Part shown: in pieces, positions 16,701 through 24,715 of the stretch
Layout: the number at the start of each line of letters is the position of its first letter
Position numbering within the stretch: position 1 is the stretch's first letter
Assembly: GCA_905203015.1 (NCBI GenBank)
Contig: CAJKUC010000022.1
Location: forward strand, 1 to 27,072
Length of the DNA: 27,072 nucleotides
Source of the DNA: an uncultured Christensenella sp.
Lineage (GTDB): Bacteria > Bacillota > Clostridia > Christensenellales > Borkfalkiaceae
Direction: 5' to 3'
Notes under the pieces: model-generated
The model's input: the letters and a program-made list of their open reading frames with translations, nothing else
Told to the model about the DNA's origin: nothing
Databases searched by the model: none
Program-made: the position numbers and the translations under genes

Positions 16701-19615
16701 CTTCGAGCACCACGTTGGATTGGAGTTCTTCCCCGAGCGATTGGACGGCTCTTTCGATCGGCAGTTATCGAAATTCAAAGTACTATACAACGCCTTACGT
16801 GGAAGATAACACGCAGTATATTTCCGATTACGAAGCGCAATGTATTATGGCGTTCTGGTGGAGTATAAGCGAGACTGCGGGGCAGGAATACGCAACGGCG
16901 TTTCTGAAAGCCTGCGTTATTCCTACGTATCTGCACGACGACGGCGCGGGAATTCTGATCAACGCGATATACGAAAAATTGCTCGGCGACGCCGATTTCG
17001 CCGTAAAGGTGACGGACGGGATTCCCGAAATTTCTCTGCTCGATTTTTCTACGGGCGGAATAAGCAGTTTCGGCGCGCTTACGTCGATTAAGGTATACGG
17101 CGAATTGAGCGGCGATAACGTGCGCCTGCCGGCTTTTATCACGACGGCTTCCGTAAACGGATTTTTCAACCGCGTTACAAAACTCGATTCGGATAGAGCG
17201 GATATCCGCTTGAAAACGCTCGCCATGCAGGCTTGTACGGCGGGTTATACCACTTTCGATCTTACTACGATTTCCCGTTTGAACGAAGTGAACGAACTGG
17301 ATTTTTCGTATAACGACGGAATTTCCACGATCGGCGATATTTTAAATACGGATATCAAGAAAATTTCTTATCTCGACGTACACAAAGTGAACGTATCGGG
17401 AACTTACCTTACTTATGTGCTCGAAAATATCAAAGTAAATTCTCCTTCGGCTTCGATCTGGTATACAAAGCCCGCAAGCGGCACTATCTCGGCTGCAAGA
17501 AGCGAATTTAAAACGGAAAAGGAAAAAATTTCCGACGAATTACGTTTTCTGAACGAATTGACGAAAATCGACAGCCCGTATCTGATGCTTGCCACAAAGG
17601 CGAACGCGGGAAACGGGGATAAAACGGTGCAGTGGTATGTGGAAAAGGGAAACCCCGCGTATCTCGTCACCGACGGCGGATCGGACAGCGTTGTTTCGTC
17701 TCTTACCACCGCCGCGCAGATGAACGCGTTGCTTGCGAATTACTATATCTGTACGGAAGATATTTCGTTTACGTACGACTCTGTAACGTATACGCTGAAT
17801 AAAAACTATGTGTATCGGATCATATACAAAAACGGTAAATTCGCGTTCGATTCCGTGGGCGTGACGGCAGAACCCGGCGAAGCGCCCGCCGACGATTCAA
17901 ACGTGGACTGGGATAGTATTTCGGCTACGAACGAGCAGGGAAGCGAGAAGGTCGGTGAAACTACCGTCGATTCTACAGCCCCCGTATACAGCGGCACTGC
18001 GGCGGAAATTCAGGCGGCGGCGGAAGCGAACGGCGCGGTATTCACAGATCTCACAAATATGGACGCCACGAATCCGTATATTGATTTTTATAATGATTCG
18101 GGCGCTAATCTCGGTTGGCCTAAAATCGACGGCTTATATCGGATTGTTCATACAGTGAAAAATTGCGGAACGTCTGCAACGTATCGCTATTCGTTCTCTT
18201 CATACAAGAAATATTCCACGGGATATTATTATCAGGATAATTCAGTAACGAATATAGTATTCAAAAAAAGAACAGCCCGTTATATCGATTACACCGTCAC
18301 GGAATCAAGGGCATATACGTTGTATTTTGTGAAAGAAAGCGTAAAAACGGGCAACGATCTCACACAGATTTTAAGCGGCACGATTACGTATGTACAAGGT
18401 ACTACAAAAAGTTTGAATATGTCCGATGCCGCTTATTTCACGTACGATAGCACAAAAGATACGGGAACAGGCGGAACGACGACGAATAAATATTATTATA
18501 AAATGTCCGATGGCGGTGCGTATTACGAAAAAGGGAATTTCTACACAGCGAAATTCGGCGATACCACGTACGAAGGTACGGATTTCGATGAATTGAAAGC
18601 GCGGGTGGAAGAAGCGATCAAAGCACTGAACGAAGACGATTCCCTGTTTACGACGGACGACAGCCTGAAAAGAGAAACGAACGTATTGTATAATTACGTG
18701 GGGGCTCTCGGCGGAAACGACGACGTGAAAACCGTCGTGGATTTTGCCGCAGAAGTGAAAGACGGATTTTATCTTTACAGATATGCGGGCGCAACGGGGA
18801 GCGACGATATTTACGTGAACGGCACGGCAACGGCGATGACGTATACGTACGGCGGGTATCTGCTGAAATTCGGCACGGGCGGCACGAACGCCACGGATAC
18901 TACGTCCGCGGGCTTCTATTTCGAGAATTACGCGATTCATACGGCCACCGCCGCGGTGAATATGGAAGCGATTCTCGCCGAAGCGAATCTGCATAAGTAC
19001 GACGCGTTGTTCGGCAATTATTACGGCAATTATTATTGCTATGCGGGCGACACCGTTACGGTGAATACGCGCACTTACACGAATATGTACGTATACAGAT
19101 TGCTGACGGATGACGACGGAAACTTTTATTTCGAGCACGACAACCTTCCCGAAGCGCGTAAAACCTTTACGGAAATCGCTTCCACCACGGAACTGATGAA
19201 CGCGCTCGTAAATGCGCTGGCGGGCAACAACGGCGCGCTGAAAGAAGGGGCGATTATTCATTATTCCGGCGATAAAGCGTCGTTTTATGCGAACGGGCTT
19301 TTTGAACTCACCTATAATTCCGAAACGCTCACCTATTATTTCAAATCGATGGGCGCGCTGGGAAACGTGGCGATGAATATTACGACAAACGGCTCTACGG
19401 AAACAGCGGCGGAATTTACGAAGTCGAGTATTTCGGGGCAGAACCTCTCGCTTGACGGAGTATCTAAGTTTACGAATATCCGTTATATCGGCACAACGTC
19501 GTCGAGTTTTTACAGCGGTACGGGCGGCAGTGAAGAAGCGGTAATCGTGGCGCGTATCCGCGAAAGCGACGGTACGGTGAACGAGCGTAAATTTAAAGTG
19601 ACGGTATCGGCATAA
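13736..19615 (+). CDS. Giant exported surface/matrix protein (1959 aa) with Ig-like and leucine-rich segments
   Basis: First gene behind the riboswitch. The N-terminus has a positively charged stretch and a hydrophobic leader (about 10-32, ending near VVYAVV). A region of repeated hydrophobic strands at about 221-268 ('DIDLCGHKLALAADLTLTG') looks beta-helix-like. About 437-501 resembles an atrophied bacterial Ig-like domain ('ATIEWTSSDESSVTSDGKL'). Two related segments follow, with 'RFARLLKWATGNEK' near 841 and 'KYTEVLQWAMNEKDF' near 942. A leucine-rich-repeat-like part lies at about 1105-1225. The last third is Tyr/Gly/Thr-rich, containing two copies of an 'NYY...YVYR...F.F' unit. No catalytic motif, LPxTG or C-terminal membrane helix is seen. 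ATG 13736 has AAAGGAG at 13721-13727; an in-frame upstream start would lie in the terminator. Likely adhesin or matrix scaffold; family unknown. Confidence 0.85.
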   Translation: MKKIRKNTFSVLVAALSIVLALITVVYAVVLFSFRVDGKIDGNTDTINSEKLLNLEVTETSVSFAKAGEEGRKNISLTVKNDTNVNIAYSFGLSADNNSLTESQFSVLAGAVLVYFDGNFEGTLSSLIQNGEKIFDNGYVMAKGDKTRTQSHVLSLELHIATEQSLLGKEFGVRVTTYSRNANYANTILVSDETGFLRAADDINSGLLSSSEDGKTAEKITIALADDITLTSAVTLKNAADIDLCGHKLALAADLTLTGEGTYTLRSSLPAEYDSVDGNGAIVMNNAKGVLEIKDFYAKNKAAVNAGKLYAAKANLSAFDSESAAVLLAAHAKNALAYGAQAGIGVDLFGALSCYAEKISVTADENCTYANGILTVKERSGVAVSVLKIGDTEIKFKAIGGEEDAVFASLLANELKYIPDTVSGDAIVYDLFLPKYIPAKNATIEWTSSDESSVTSDGKLADTLKENTVVTLYAKITIGGKTYTHSFTFRVTSQTRETKFKYLVAQLSPVKLTAVYKGESNAKEALFHLPVVSGTYDYRQSFDMIYKSDDVSSADRVWEAFKDIGLQNLSYTVKSGYNFISLDNTGGSAVYLNSATFYTFAQLTVTGDFGGNETYEDSVNVLIQLGNNSELYELAFSFVEKTLGDIDVLQNIIDTRVTYGMKYERGDFYLDGEYQSINIVYAPATENSGISKVEKEGDKWHVYIDPTKFSSAESSVGLSVKVSKDGDETGQSRVLYLSVPAVIKPDDNGFANYSVFSSVKYQTALAISDVADSKTAERVANLPEIQSTDGDTKPNGFTLDGGVLTNATPDYILVRDAANVKSLTFRSGGGETGESEAHTKAYRFARLLKWATGNEKAALPFSFGNYSATDTSSYSDGNEYMSEKEAEILKAYLSGEAGFTDAEVTALWQEATTTPGAHIIGDYTTITQIAAKYSASGSMTYFKYTEVLQWAMNEKDFPNAGGGSAGSPPNIGNIGKYNIDMSGSATANTSSTTLDWSSSPSDWTALSIGSYRNSKYYTTPYVEDNTQYISDYEAQCIMAFWWSISETAGQEYATAFLKACVIPTYLHDDGAGILINAIYEKLLGDADFAVKVTDGIPEISLLDFSTGGISSFGALTSIKVYGELSGDNVRLPAFITTASVNGFFNRVTKLDSDRADIRLKTLAMQACTAGYTTFDLTTISRLNEVNELDFSYNDGISTIGDILNTDIKKISYLDVHKVNVSGTYLTYVLENIKVNSPSASIWYTKPASGTISAARSEFKTEKEKISDELRFLNELTKIDSPYLMLATKANAGNGDKTVQWYVEKGNPAYLVTDGGSDSVVSSLTTAAQMNALLANYYICTEDISFTYDSVTYTLNKNYVYRIIYKNGKFAFDSVGVTAEPGEAPADDSNVDWDSISATNEQGSEKVGETTVDSTAPVYSGTAAEIQAAAEANGAVFTDLTNMDATNPYIDFYNDSGANLGWPKIDGLYRIVHTVKNCGTSATYRYSFSSYKKYSTGYYYQDNSVTNIVFKKRTARYIDYTVTESRAYTLYFVKESVKTGNDLTQILSGTITYVQGTTKSLNMSDAAYFTYDSTKDTGTGGTTTNKYYYKMSDGGAYYEKGNFYTAKFGDTTYEGTDFDELKARVEEAIKALNEDDSLFTTDDSLKRETNVLYNYVGALGGNDDVKTVVDFAAEVKDGFYLYRYAGATGSDDIYVNGTATAMTYTYGGYLLKFGTGGTNATDTTSAGFYFENYAIHTATAAVNMEAILAEANLHKYDALFGNYYGNYYCYAGDTVTVNTRTYTNMYVYRLLTDDDGNFYFEHDNLPEARKTFTEIASTTELMNALVNALAGNNGALKEGAIIHYSGDKASFYANGLFELTYNSETLTYYFKSMGALGNVAMNITTNGSTETAAEFTKSSISGQNLSLDGVSKFTNIRYIGTTSSSFYSGTGGSEEAVIVARIRESDGTVNERKFKVTVSA

Positions 19616-19674
19616 GCCGTAACGGATGCAGAGAAAAAAGACAAGATAAAAAACGAGGAGGTGAAAAACGTAAT

Positions 19675-22600
19675 ATGAAAATAAAACGGATGTCGGCGAA
19701 AATCCTGGGCTTAATTCTGGCGATCGCGCTTTTTACAGCGGCGGGCGCGGCTTCCGTTTATGCGTTTTTCACTTCCGATTTCTTTAAAAAACTGACGGGA
19801 AAAATCGATGAAAACGGCAACGGAATCGCCGTGGCGGAAATATCGTCGTTCGACGATTTATGGAAATATTCGATCGGCGCGGAAGAAACCGAGATAAACG
19901 GCGCGGTGGCGGTTACGGGAAAATTCAACGATTTTTCGGGCAAGACGGAAAGCAACGGGCGGCGGATTCTGCGCTTTTCGGCAGACGTTACGCTTGTATC
20001 CGATCTTACGATTACGGCGGATTGCCATATCGATTTAAACGGAAAAACGCTTTATCTCAACGGGCATGACCTGGCGATTTCTCATACGTACGCCGGTTCG
20101 TTTGTGCTTTCGGGCGGCACGATCCGGGTGGACGCCGCTTCGGAAAACGAAGAAACGGCTTCAAAAGAGGGGAAAGTGTATTTCGATATGCCGTATGCCG
20201 TGCCGTCTTCCGATACGGCTGTATTTACGAAGTCGGACGGCACCGTGCTTTCCTCGTCGGATTACGCTATCGATGTATCGAAGAACGAACGGGTGATCGC
20301 TTATCACGCGCTGAAAGCGGCGGCGCTGAAAACGGCGAACTATGCAGACGTGATCCCGTCTGCCGTGAGATATTCCGAATTGCTTTCGCAAAGCGGCACG
20401 GAATTTTCCGATTCTTTGTTCTTATCCGAAAAATTCTGCGCGGCGGGCGGCGACGAAGCGGAAAGATGCGCGTTTGTTTTCGGCGATCTCGATCTGCCGT
20501 TGCACGTGGGCGCATACGGCGACGTTTCGATAGAATATGCGTTTGAAAACTCGTTGATCGACGAGTACGGAAAAGTGACGTTTTCTTCCGCCGTGGCGGA
20601 CGAAACGCTTACGATCGGCGTAAAACGTGCGGGAAAAACGATCGGCGTTTCAACGTGGAAACTGCATATCGCGGATCCGTCCGACGAATCGCAGGCTCTT
20701 TCGGCGGGAAAGAGCATTTTAAACGCCTATTTATACAGATATTATACGAATATCGCCGCGGCGGGGGAAACGCCCGATTACACTTACGAATTCAAACGCG
20801 CCGTTCAACTGCCCAAAAAGATTTTCCTTTCTGCAGATCACTACGTGGAATACGCGTACGCGGCATATTCCGATTCGGCTTTAAGCGCGGAAGTGAGCGG
20901 CACGATTTCCGCAGTGGACGAATACGCCGTACTTTTAGAGCCTACGTCCGCCGTTCGCCGACTGACGGCAACGGTGTACGCCGACGGGAAAACCACGGGC
21001 GAACAGAGCGTATATAAAGTGACGGCGAGCGATTCGGGACTGATCCGCACCGACGCTTCGTACGCGCAGGATTTCATCGTGGATAATTACGGCGGCGAAA
21101 TCGTGATTCTTGCCACGAAAAATCAGTACGGCACGTATTCTTTCGGATCGCAGACTTTGAAAACGCCGAAAAACGGCGGCGCGTACGAGAACATCGTGTC
21201 CGTGAAATACACGCTTATCAACGATACGAACTCGCTCTATGCGTTAAGCGGCTGTGATTCGGCGCTCGAAGGCGATATGGCGGACGGACAACTGTACGTA
21301 CAGGAGGGGAAAAATCCTCTGGAATACGTGCAGACGGTGCAACTCGACTGCCTGTTTACGTTTAAAAGCGGCAATACGGCGGATATTCAGATTCCCGTGT
21401 GTTGCAGCGATTCGCAGAGCGAAAACGTGAACGGATTTCTGATTTATTATAATTATTACGATCAGATGTTTTTCTCCTCCACGGGCGGCTATACGATCAG
21501 ATCGTTCGATATGCCGTTCGCTACGGGAAACAAAGTTTCCGATTACGTGGTATGTTACGATCTTGCCGTAGAAACAACCGATGCGGACGGAAACGTATCG
21601 TACGAATGGAATAAAGTGAAGGGGATTTCCGTCGGCCTCTATTACGGCGGGGAAAATCACGATTTCACGGCAACGACGGGCTCGTACGCGCCGTATACGC
21701 AATACGTTTCATATGTGGCGGCGCTGGAAAAATATCTTTCGGATAATTCGTTGACGGTTGCCGATATCATTGCTTACGGCGATGCGAAATGGGTGTTTAC
21801 GATCGATATTTCCGAAAAATCGGAAATCGGCGACGAGAATCAGAATTTCAGTTTCGTTTACAACTATAAAACGATTTACGGCAGCGCGTTTTCTCCGTTC
21901 ACCGATTCTTCCGATCGGCTTAAAACTACGGCGTTTACGTTGCCCGGTATATTGAAATATTCGTCCGCGGCGGGCGATGGCGTGATCACAGACGCGAATA
22001 TGTACAACTGGCTGGGAAAAGTGTTCGGAGGGGAGTCGTTCACGGGCGAGGCGATTTTAACCGATTGGCTGCGCCAGAACAAGCCCGTAGACGTAACGGA
22101 TGCGGAAAACGGCGCGTTGCTTGCGGCGGTGACGGATTTCGGCGGCTTGAAGTACGTGAAAGGCGCAACATACGTGAATCTTTCCGGCGTGAATCTTTCG
22201 GGAATCTATGCGGATACGATGAGCGCGATCGCACAGATGGAAGCCGTGGAAGAACTGAATTTGTCGAATTGCGGATTATCGGCAAACGGAGTTTCGGCAA
22301 GTGCGCCGAATGATGCGAATCTGGAAAAACTTACGGCGTTGAAAAATCTGAAAACGTTGCGCCTTTCCAACGCGTACGGCACAACGACGAATCTCAATAC
22401 GATTTATTCGTTTGAATTTTTGCTGAATATCGCTTCGTTAAACAGAGCATACGTTTACGGGAATCTCGATACGGGCACGGTGAACGGCGTGTTCTACGGC
22501 TCGGAAGGACTTGTGAACATGGAATATTTCGAGGAACTTACGCAGGCGGGCGTTTACGTATACAACACCGCAAGCAGTACGTCGGAATTTTTATTCGAGC

Positions 22601-22899
22601 AGAGCGCGGGTACAAACGATTTCAAGAGCCTGAAAAGCATAGAATATCAGAAAAAACTGAAAAACGGACAGGATATTTCCTCCGTATATCAATCGTTTAC
22701 GACGGCTGCTCCGTCCGATCTCGGATTAAAATCTTCCTATACGATCGGTACGTCCTCATTCGCCGTAAGCAATCAGGCACTTACCTGGGGGCACGACGGC
22801 GACGCGGCTTCGGCAACGTATTTTTATGTGAAATACACGCTGACGGTAAGCGGTATTACGGTCACGATCACCGTTAAATTCGACGTGGTGAGGGTGTGA
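19675..22899 (+). CDS. Large exported surface/matrix protein (1074 aa), paralogue of the preceding gene
   Basis: Second gene of the operon, 59 nt after the first, with an excellent ribosome site AGGAGGTG (19656-19663). The leader is hydrophobic (about 9-30) and ends SVYA-FFTS, like SipW-type leaders. Soon after comes GKIDENGNG, echoing GKIDGNTD in the previous protein. A beta-helix-like stretch (about 97-153, 'CHIDLNGKTLYLNGHDLAIS') matches the comparable part of the larger protein. The middle is beta-rich with Ig-like character. Residues about 820-960 are leucine-rich-repeat-like ('VNLSGVNLSGI', 'VEELNLSNCGLS', 'LKNLKTLRLSN'). The final 30 residues look like paired beta strands (KYTLTVSGITVTITVKF). 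No anchor motif is visible. Probably a shorter version of the same architecture and a partner in the same structure; biochemical role unknown. Confidence 0.83.
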   Translation: MKIKRMSAKILGLILAIALFTAAGAASVYAFFTSDFFKKLTGKIDENGNGIAVAEISSFDDLWKYSIGAEETEINGAVAVTGKFNDFSGKTESNGRRILRFSADVTLVSDLTITADCHIDLNGKTLYLNGHDLAISHTYAGSFVLSGGTIRVDAASENEETASKEGKVYFDMPYAVPSSDTAVFTKSDGTVLSSSDYAIDVSKNERVIAYHALKAAALKTANYADVIPSAVRYSELLSQSGTEFSDSLFLSEKFCAAGGDEAERCAFVFGDLDLPLHVGAYGDVSIEYAFENSLIDEYGKVTFSSAVADETLTIGVKRAGKTIGVSTWKLHIADPSDESQALSAGKSILNAYLYRYYTNIAAAGETPDYTYEFKRAVQLPKKIFLSADHYVEYAYAAYSDSALSAEVSGTISAVDEYAVLLEPTSAVRRLTATVYADGKTTGEQSVYKVTASDSGLIRTDASYAQDFIVDNYGGEIVILATKNQYGTYSFGSQTLKTPKNGGAYENIVSVKYTLINDTNSLYALSGCDSALEGDMADGQLYVQEGKNPLEYVQTVQLDCLFTFKSGNTADIQIPVCCSDSQSENVNGFLIYYNYYDQMFFSSTGGYTIRSFDMPFATGNKVSDYVVCYDLAVETTDADGNVSYEWNKVKGISVGLYYGGENHDFTATTGSYAPYTQYVSYVAALEKYLSDNSLTVADIIAYGDAKWVFTIDISEKSEIGDENQNFSFVYNYKTIYGSAFSPFTDSSDRLKTTAFTLPGILKYSSAAGDGVITDANMYNWLGKVFGGESFTGEAILTDWLRQNKPVDVTDAENGALLAAVTDFGGLKYVKGATYVNLSGVNLSGIYADTMSAIAQMEAVEELNLSNCGLSANGVSASAPNDANLEKLTALKNLKTLRLSNAYGTTTNLNTIYSFEFLLNIASLNRAYVYGNLDTGTVNGVFYGSEGLVNMEYFEELTQAGVYVYNTASSTSEFLFEQSAGTNDFKSLKSIEYQKKLKNGQDISSVYQSFTTAAPSDLGLKSSYTIGTSSFAVSNQALTWGHDGDAASATYFYVKYTLTVSGITVTITVKFDVVRV

Positions 22900-22903
22900 G
22901 CAT

Positions 22904-23698
22904 ATGAGTAATCTGAAGAAATTTTTCCGGAATAAAAAACTCGTATCCTCGGCGCTCTCCTGCCTTGCGATGCTCGTCGCGTTCGTCGTGCTGTCGCTTT
23001 CTCTTTTCGGCGGTACGAAAGCGTGGTTTGCGAAGAATAAGGATGTTGGCGCAAACGGAATGACGTTTGCGACGAAAGACGATTTTCTGTCGTTTGCCGA
23101 TACGTTTACCGCGAAAGCCATAATGAACCACGCGGAGATCGCTTCGGGCACGTATCTGCGTGCAGACGACGGAGGATATTATCTCGTCGGAGACGACGGG
23201 AATTTCGCGTTGGACGAAAGCGGAAACAAAAGGCCGCTTTCATACGGTTCTCTGTACCCCGGCGAATACATCGAAGTTTCTTTGAAAATCAGATGTGCGG
23301 AAAGCCGTATCGGCACAGGCTATCGCCTGTATTTTTCCGATCTTGAAAAAAGCGATACGTTCGAGACGAAATCTACGGCGGAAGCGACGGAAAAAACGTA
23401 CAGCGTGCTCGGCGTGTTCAGGCTTGAAGTGCTGCAAAGCGACGGTTCGTGGGCGAATAAGGGCTTTTTGTGCGATTATACAAGCGATTCGGCGATAGCG
23501 GACGAATTCGACATCGTGGAAAACGGCGTATGGGATAAAAACGCGATGGATGAAGACGGATATATCACCGTTTCGTTCCGATTGTATGTGGATCTTACGC
23601 AGTATTTTGCGCTGGAGGGTTCGCTGACGTCGAACGTGCTTTCCCAAAAGAAAATCGGGATAGGCGCGGTGGTGCTCGCGCCGAAGGAGGGAGCATGA
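22904..23698 (+). CDS. TasA/camelysin-like exported protein (264 aa)
   Basis: Starts four bases after the previous stop, so translation is probably coupled. The leader has Lys/Arg, a hydrophobic run (about 13-36) and the junction TKA-WFAKNKDVGANGMTF. This resembles the leader-to-mature transition of TasA, CalY/camelysin and related SipW-processed proteins (A-x-F, then a spaced GN/NG and a beta strand). 'YGSLYPGEYIEVSLKI' (about 114-129) matches the 'L.PGd...' strand typical of that superfamily. The rest is predicted beta-rich with two isolated Cys. No enzyme motif is present. Known relatives form extracellular fibres or cell-surface proteases; by analogy this could be a fibre subunit, but that is inference. 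Confidence 0.75.
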   Translation: MSNLKKFFRNKKLVSSALSCLAMLVAFVVLSLSLFGGTKAWFAKNKDVGANGMTFATKDDFLSFADTFTAKAIMNHAEIASGTYLRADDGGYYLVGDDGNFALDESGNKRPLSYGSLYPGEYIEVSLKIRCAESRIGTGYRLYFSDLEKSDTFETKSTAEATEKTYSVLGVFRLEVLQSDGSWANKGFLCDYTSDSAIADEFDIVENGVWDKNAMDEDGYITVSFRLYVDLTQYFALEGSLTSNVLSQKKIGIGAVVLAPKEGA

Positions 23699-24552
23699 AA
23701 AAAAGATTTCCCGTGATTTTTTCATTGATTTCTTTGTTGATCGCTTCCGTGTGTTGCGCCGTTTCCGTATACGCCTGGTTCGTGGCAAACGATCGGGCGG
23801 GATCCATGAGTTTTCAGATCGCAAGAATCAATTCCGAAGTGTATTTTTATACGGCGAAGGACAGCAATTTCAACGGCGTCCCCGATCTGATTTCCGCCGA
23901 TTACGCGCCCGCGGAATCCGAAGAGGAAAAACACGATCTCTATTATACGGAAAACAGGTATTTCGATTTCGTGAAAAAAACGGAAGCGAAAGCGGAAACG
24001 GAAGGGCAGACGTTCGACGAAGTGTCTATGCCCGATTTTCTGGCGGACGTAGTTCCCTCTAAAATTTTTACGGCGAAACTCAGCCTCGTGAATAAAGGCG
24101 ACACGACGAACGACGTGACGATCAGATTCAACGGAAAGACGTTTTCCGAAGCGGAGGAGACGGCGGCGAAAATATATTCGACGTTTGCCGTTCGGACCGT
24201 GAAAATGGTGAATGAGGGCGAAGCGACGGAAAACGCTTCGTACGAAGCGGGCGAATGGCTGTATTTTTGCGATTACGCTTCAAAAAACGGTTCGGAATGG
24301 GCTTTTTCCACGCTTGCGGCGGAAACGAAAGCAAAATTAAGAGGGCTTGACGCGCAGAATGCCGAGGGTAACACGAAGATTCTGAACGTCTGCGATTATT
24401 GGTTGCAATTCCAGATGGCGCCGTACGGAACGCTGCTTGAAAAAGAAAGTTTTACCGCTCTCGGAATCGCGGAAGCGGATTATCAGGCGATGCAGGGCAC
24501 GGAAAACGCCGTGTCGTTCGCTCTTTCCGTATTGTTCGAGGTGGACGTATAA
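23695..24552 (+). CDS. TasA/SipW-substrate-like exported protein (285 aa) with a possible calcium loop
   Basis: Overlaps the previous gene by ATGA, indicating translational coupling; GGAGGGAG precedes the ATG. The leader is short and hydrophobic (about 5-27) and ends SVYA-WFVANDRAGSMSF, again the SipW-type pattern. Residues 56-64 read DSNFNGVPD, an EF-hand/dockerin-like D-x-N-x-N-G...D loop that could bind calcium. The part 'AKLSLVNKGDTTNDVTIRFNG' (about 127-147) looks like the beta-sandwich edge of TasA-type folds. The protein has no anchor motif and no enzyme signature. It is the last gene of the operon; after its stop I see no clear intrinsic terminator before the next promoter at 24622. 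Confidence 0.75.
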   Translation: MKKRFPVIFSLISLLIASVCCAVSVYAWFVANDRAGSMSFQIARINSEVYFYTAKDSNFNGVPDLISADYAPAESEEEKHDLYYTENRYFDFVKKTEAKAETEGQTFDEVSMPDFLADVVPSKIFTAKLSLVNKGDTTNDVTIRFNGKTFSEAEETAAKIYSTFAVRTVKMVNEGEATENASYEAGEWLYFCDYASKNGSEWAFSTLAAETKAKLRGLDAQNAEGNTKILNVCDYWLQFQMAPYGTLLEKESFTALGIAEADYQAMQGTENAVSFALSVLFEVDV

Positions 24553-24621
24553 TCTTTGACGTATATAGCATGCTCTTTGGCGGCATTTTGAAAAAACCTT
24601 GAAAAAACGCAGGTCAAACGC

Positions 24622-24650
24622 TTGAAATTTTTGCGCGAACATGGTATAAT
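24622..24650 (+). promoter_or_regulatory. Promoter for rpiB (and possibly upp)
   Basis: TTGAAA (24622-24627), a 17-nt spacer and TATAAT (24645-24650), 65 nt before the rpiB start codon. A direct repeat GACGTATA occurs just upstream at 24544-24551 and 24558-24565; its meaning is unclear. Confidence 0.8.
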
Positions 24651-24715
24651 CAAACAAGATATACGGCAGGAAAGCGCGAGGGCGTAATGTGTTTGCCGAA
24701 GAGGAGACGGGTGGT

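Noticed and set aside
18371..19261. Minus-strand open frame of nearly 300 codons inside the giant surface gene
   Set aside because: Same antisense codon artefact: Arg/Ile/Val-rich with no motif or ribosome site, while the plus frame is continuous.
24544..24565. Direct repeat GACGTATA as an operator for rpiB
   Set aside because: Two eight-base copies, one overlapping the end of the preceding coding sequence, are too weak to call and lie some distance from the -35 box.
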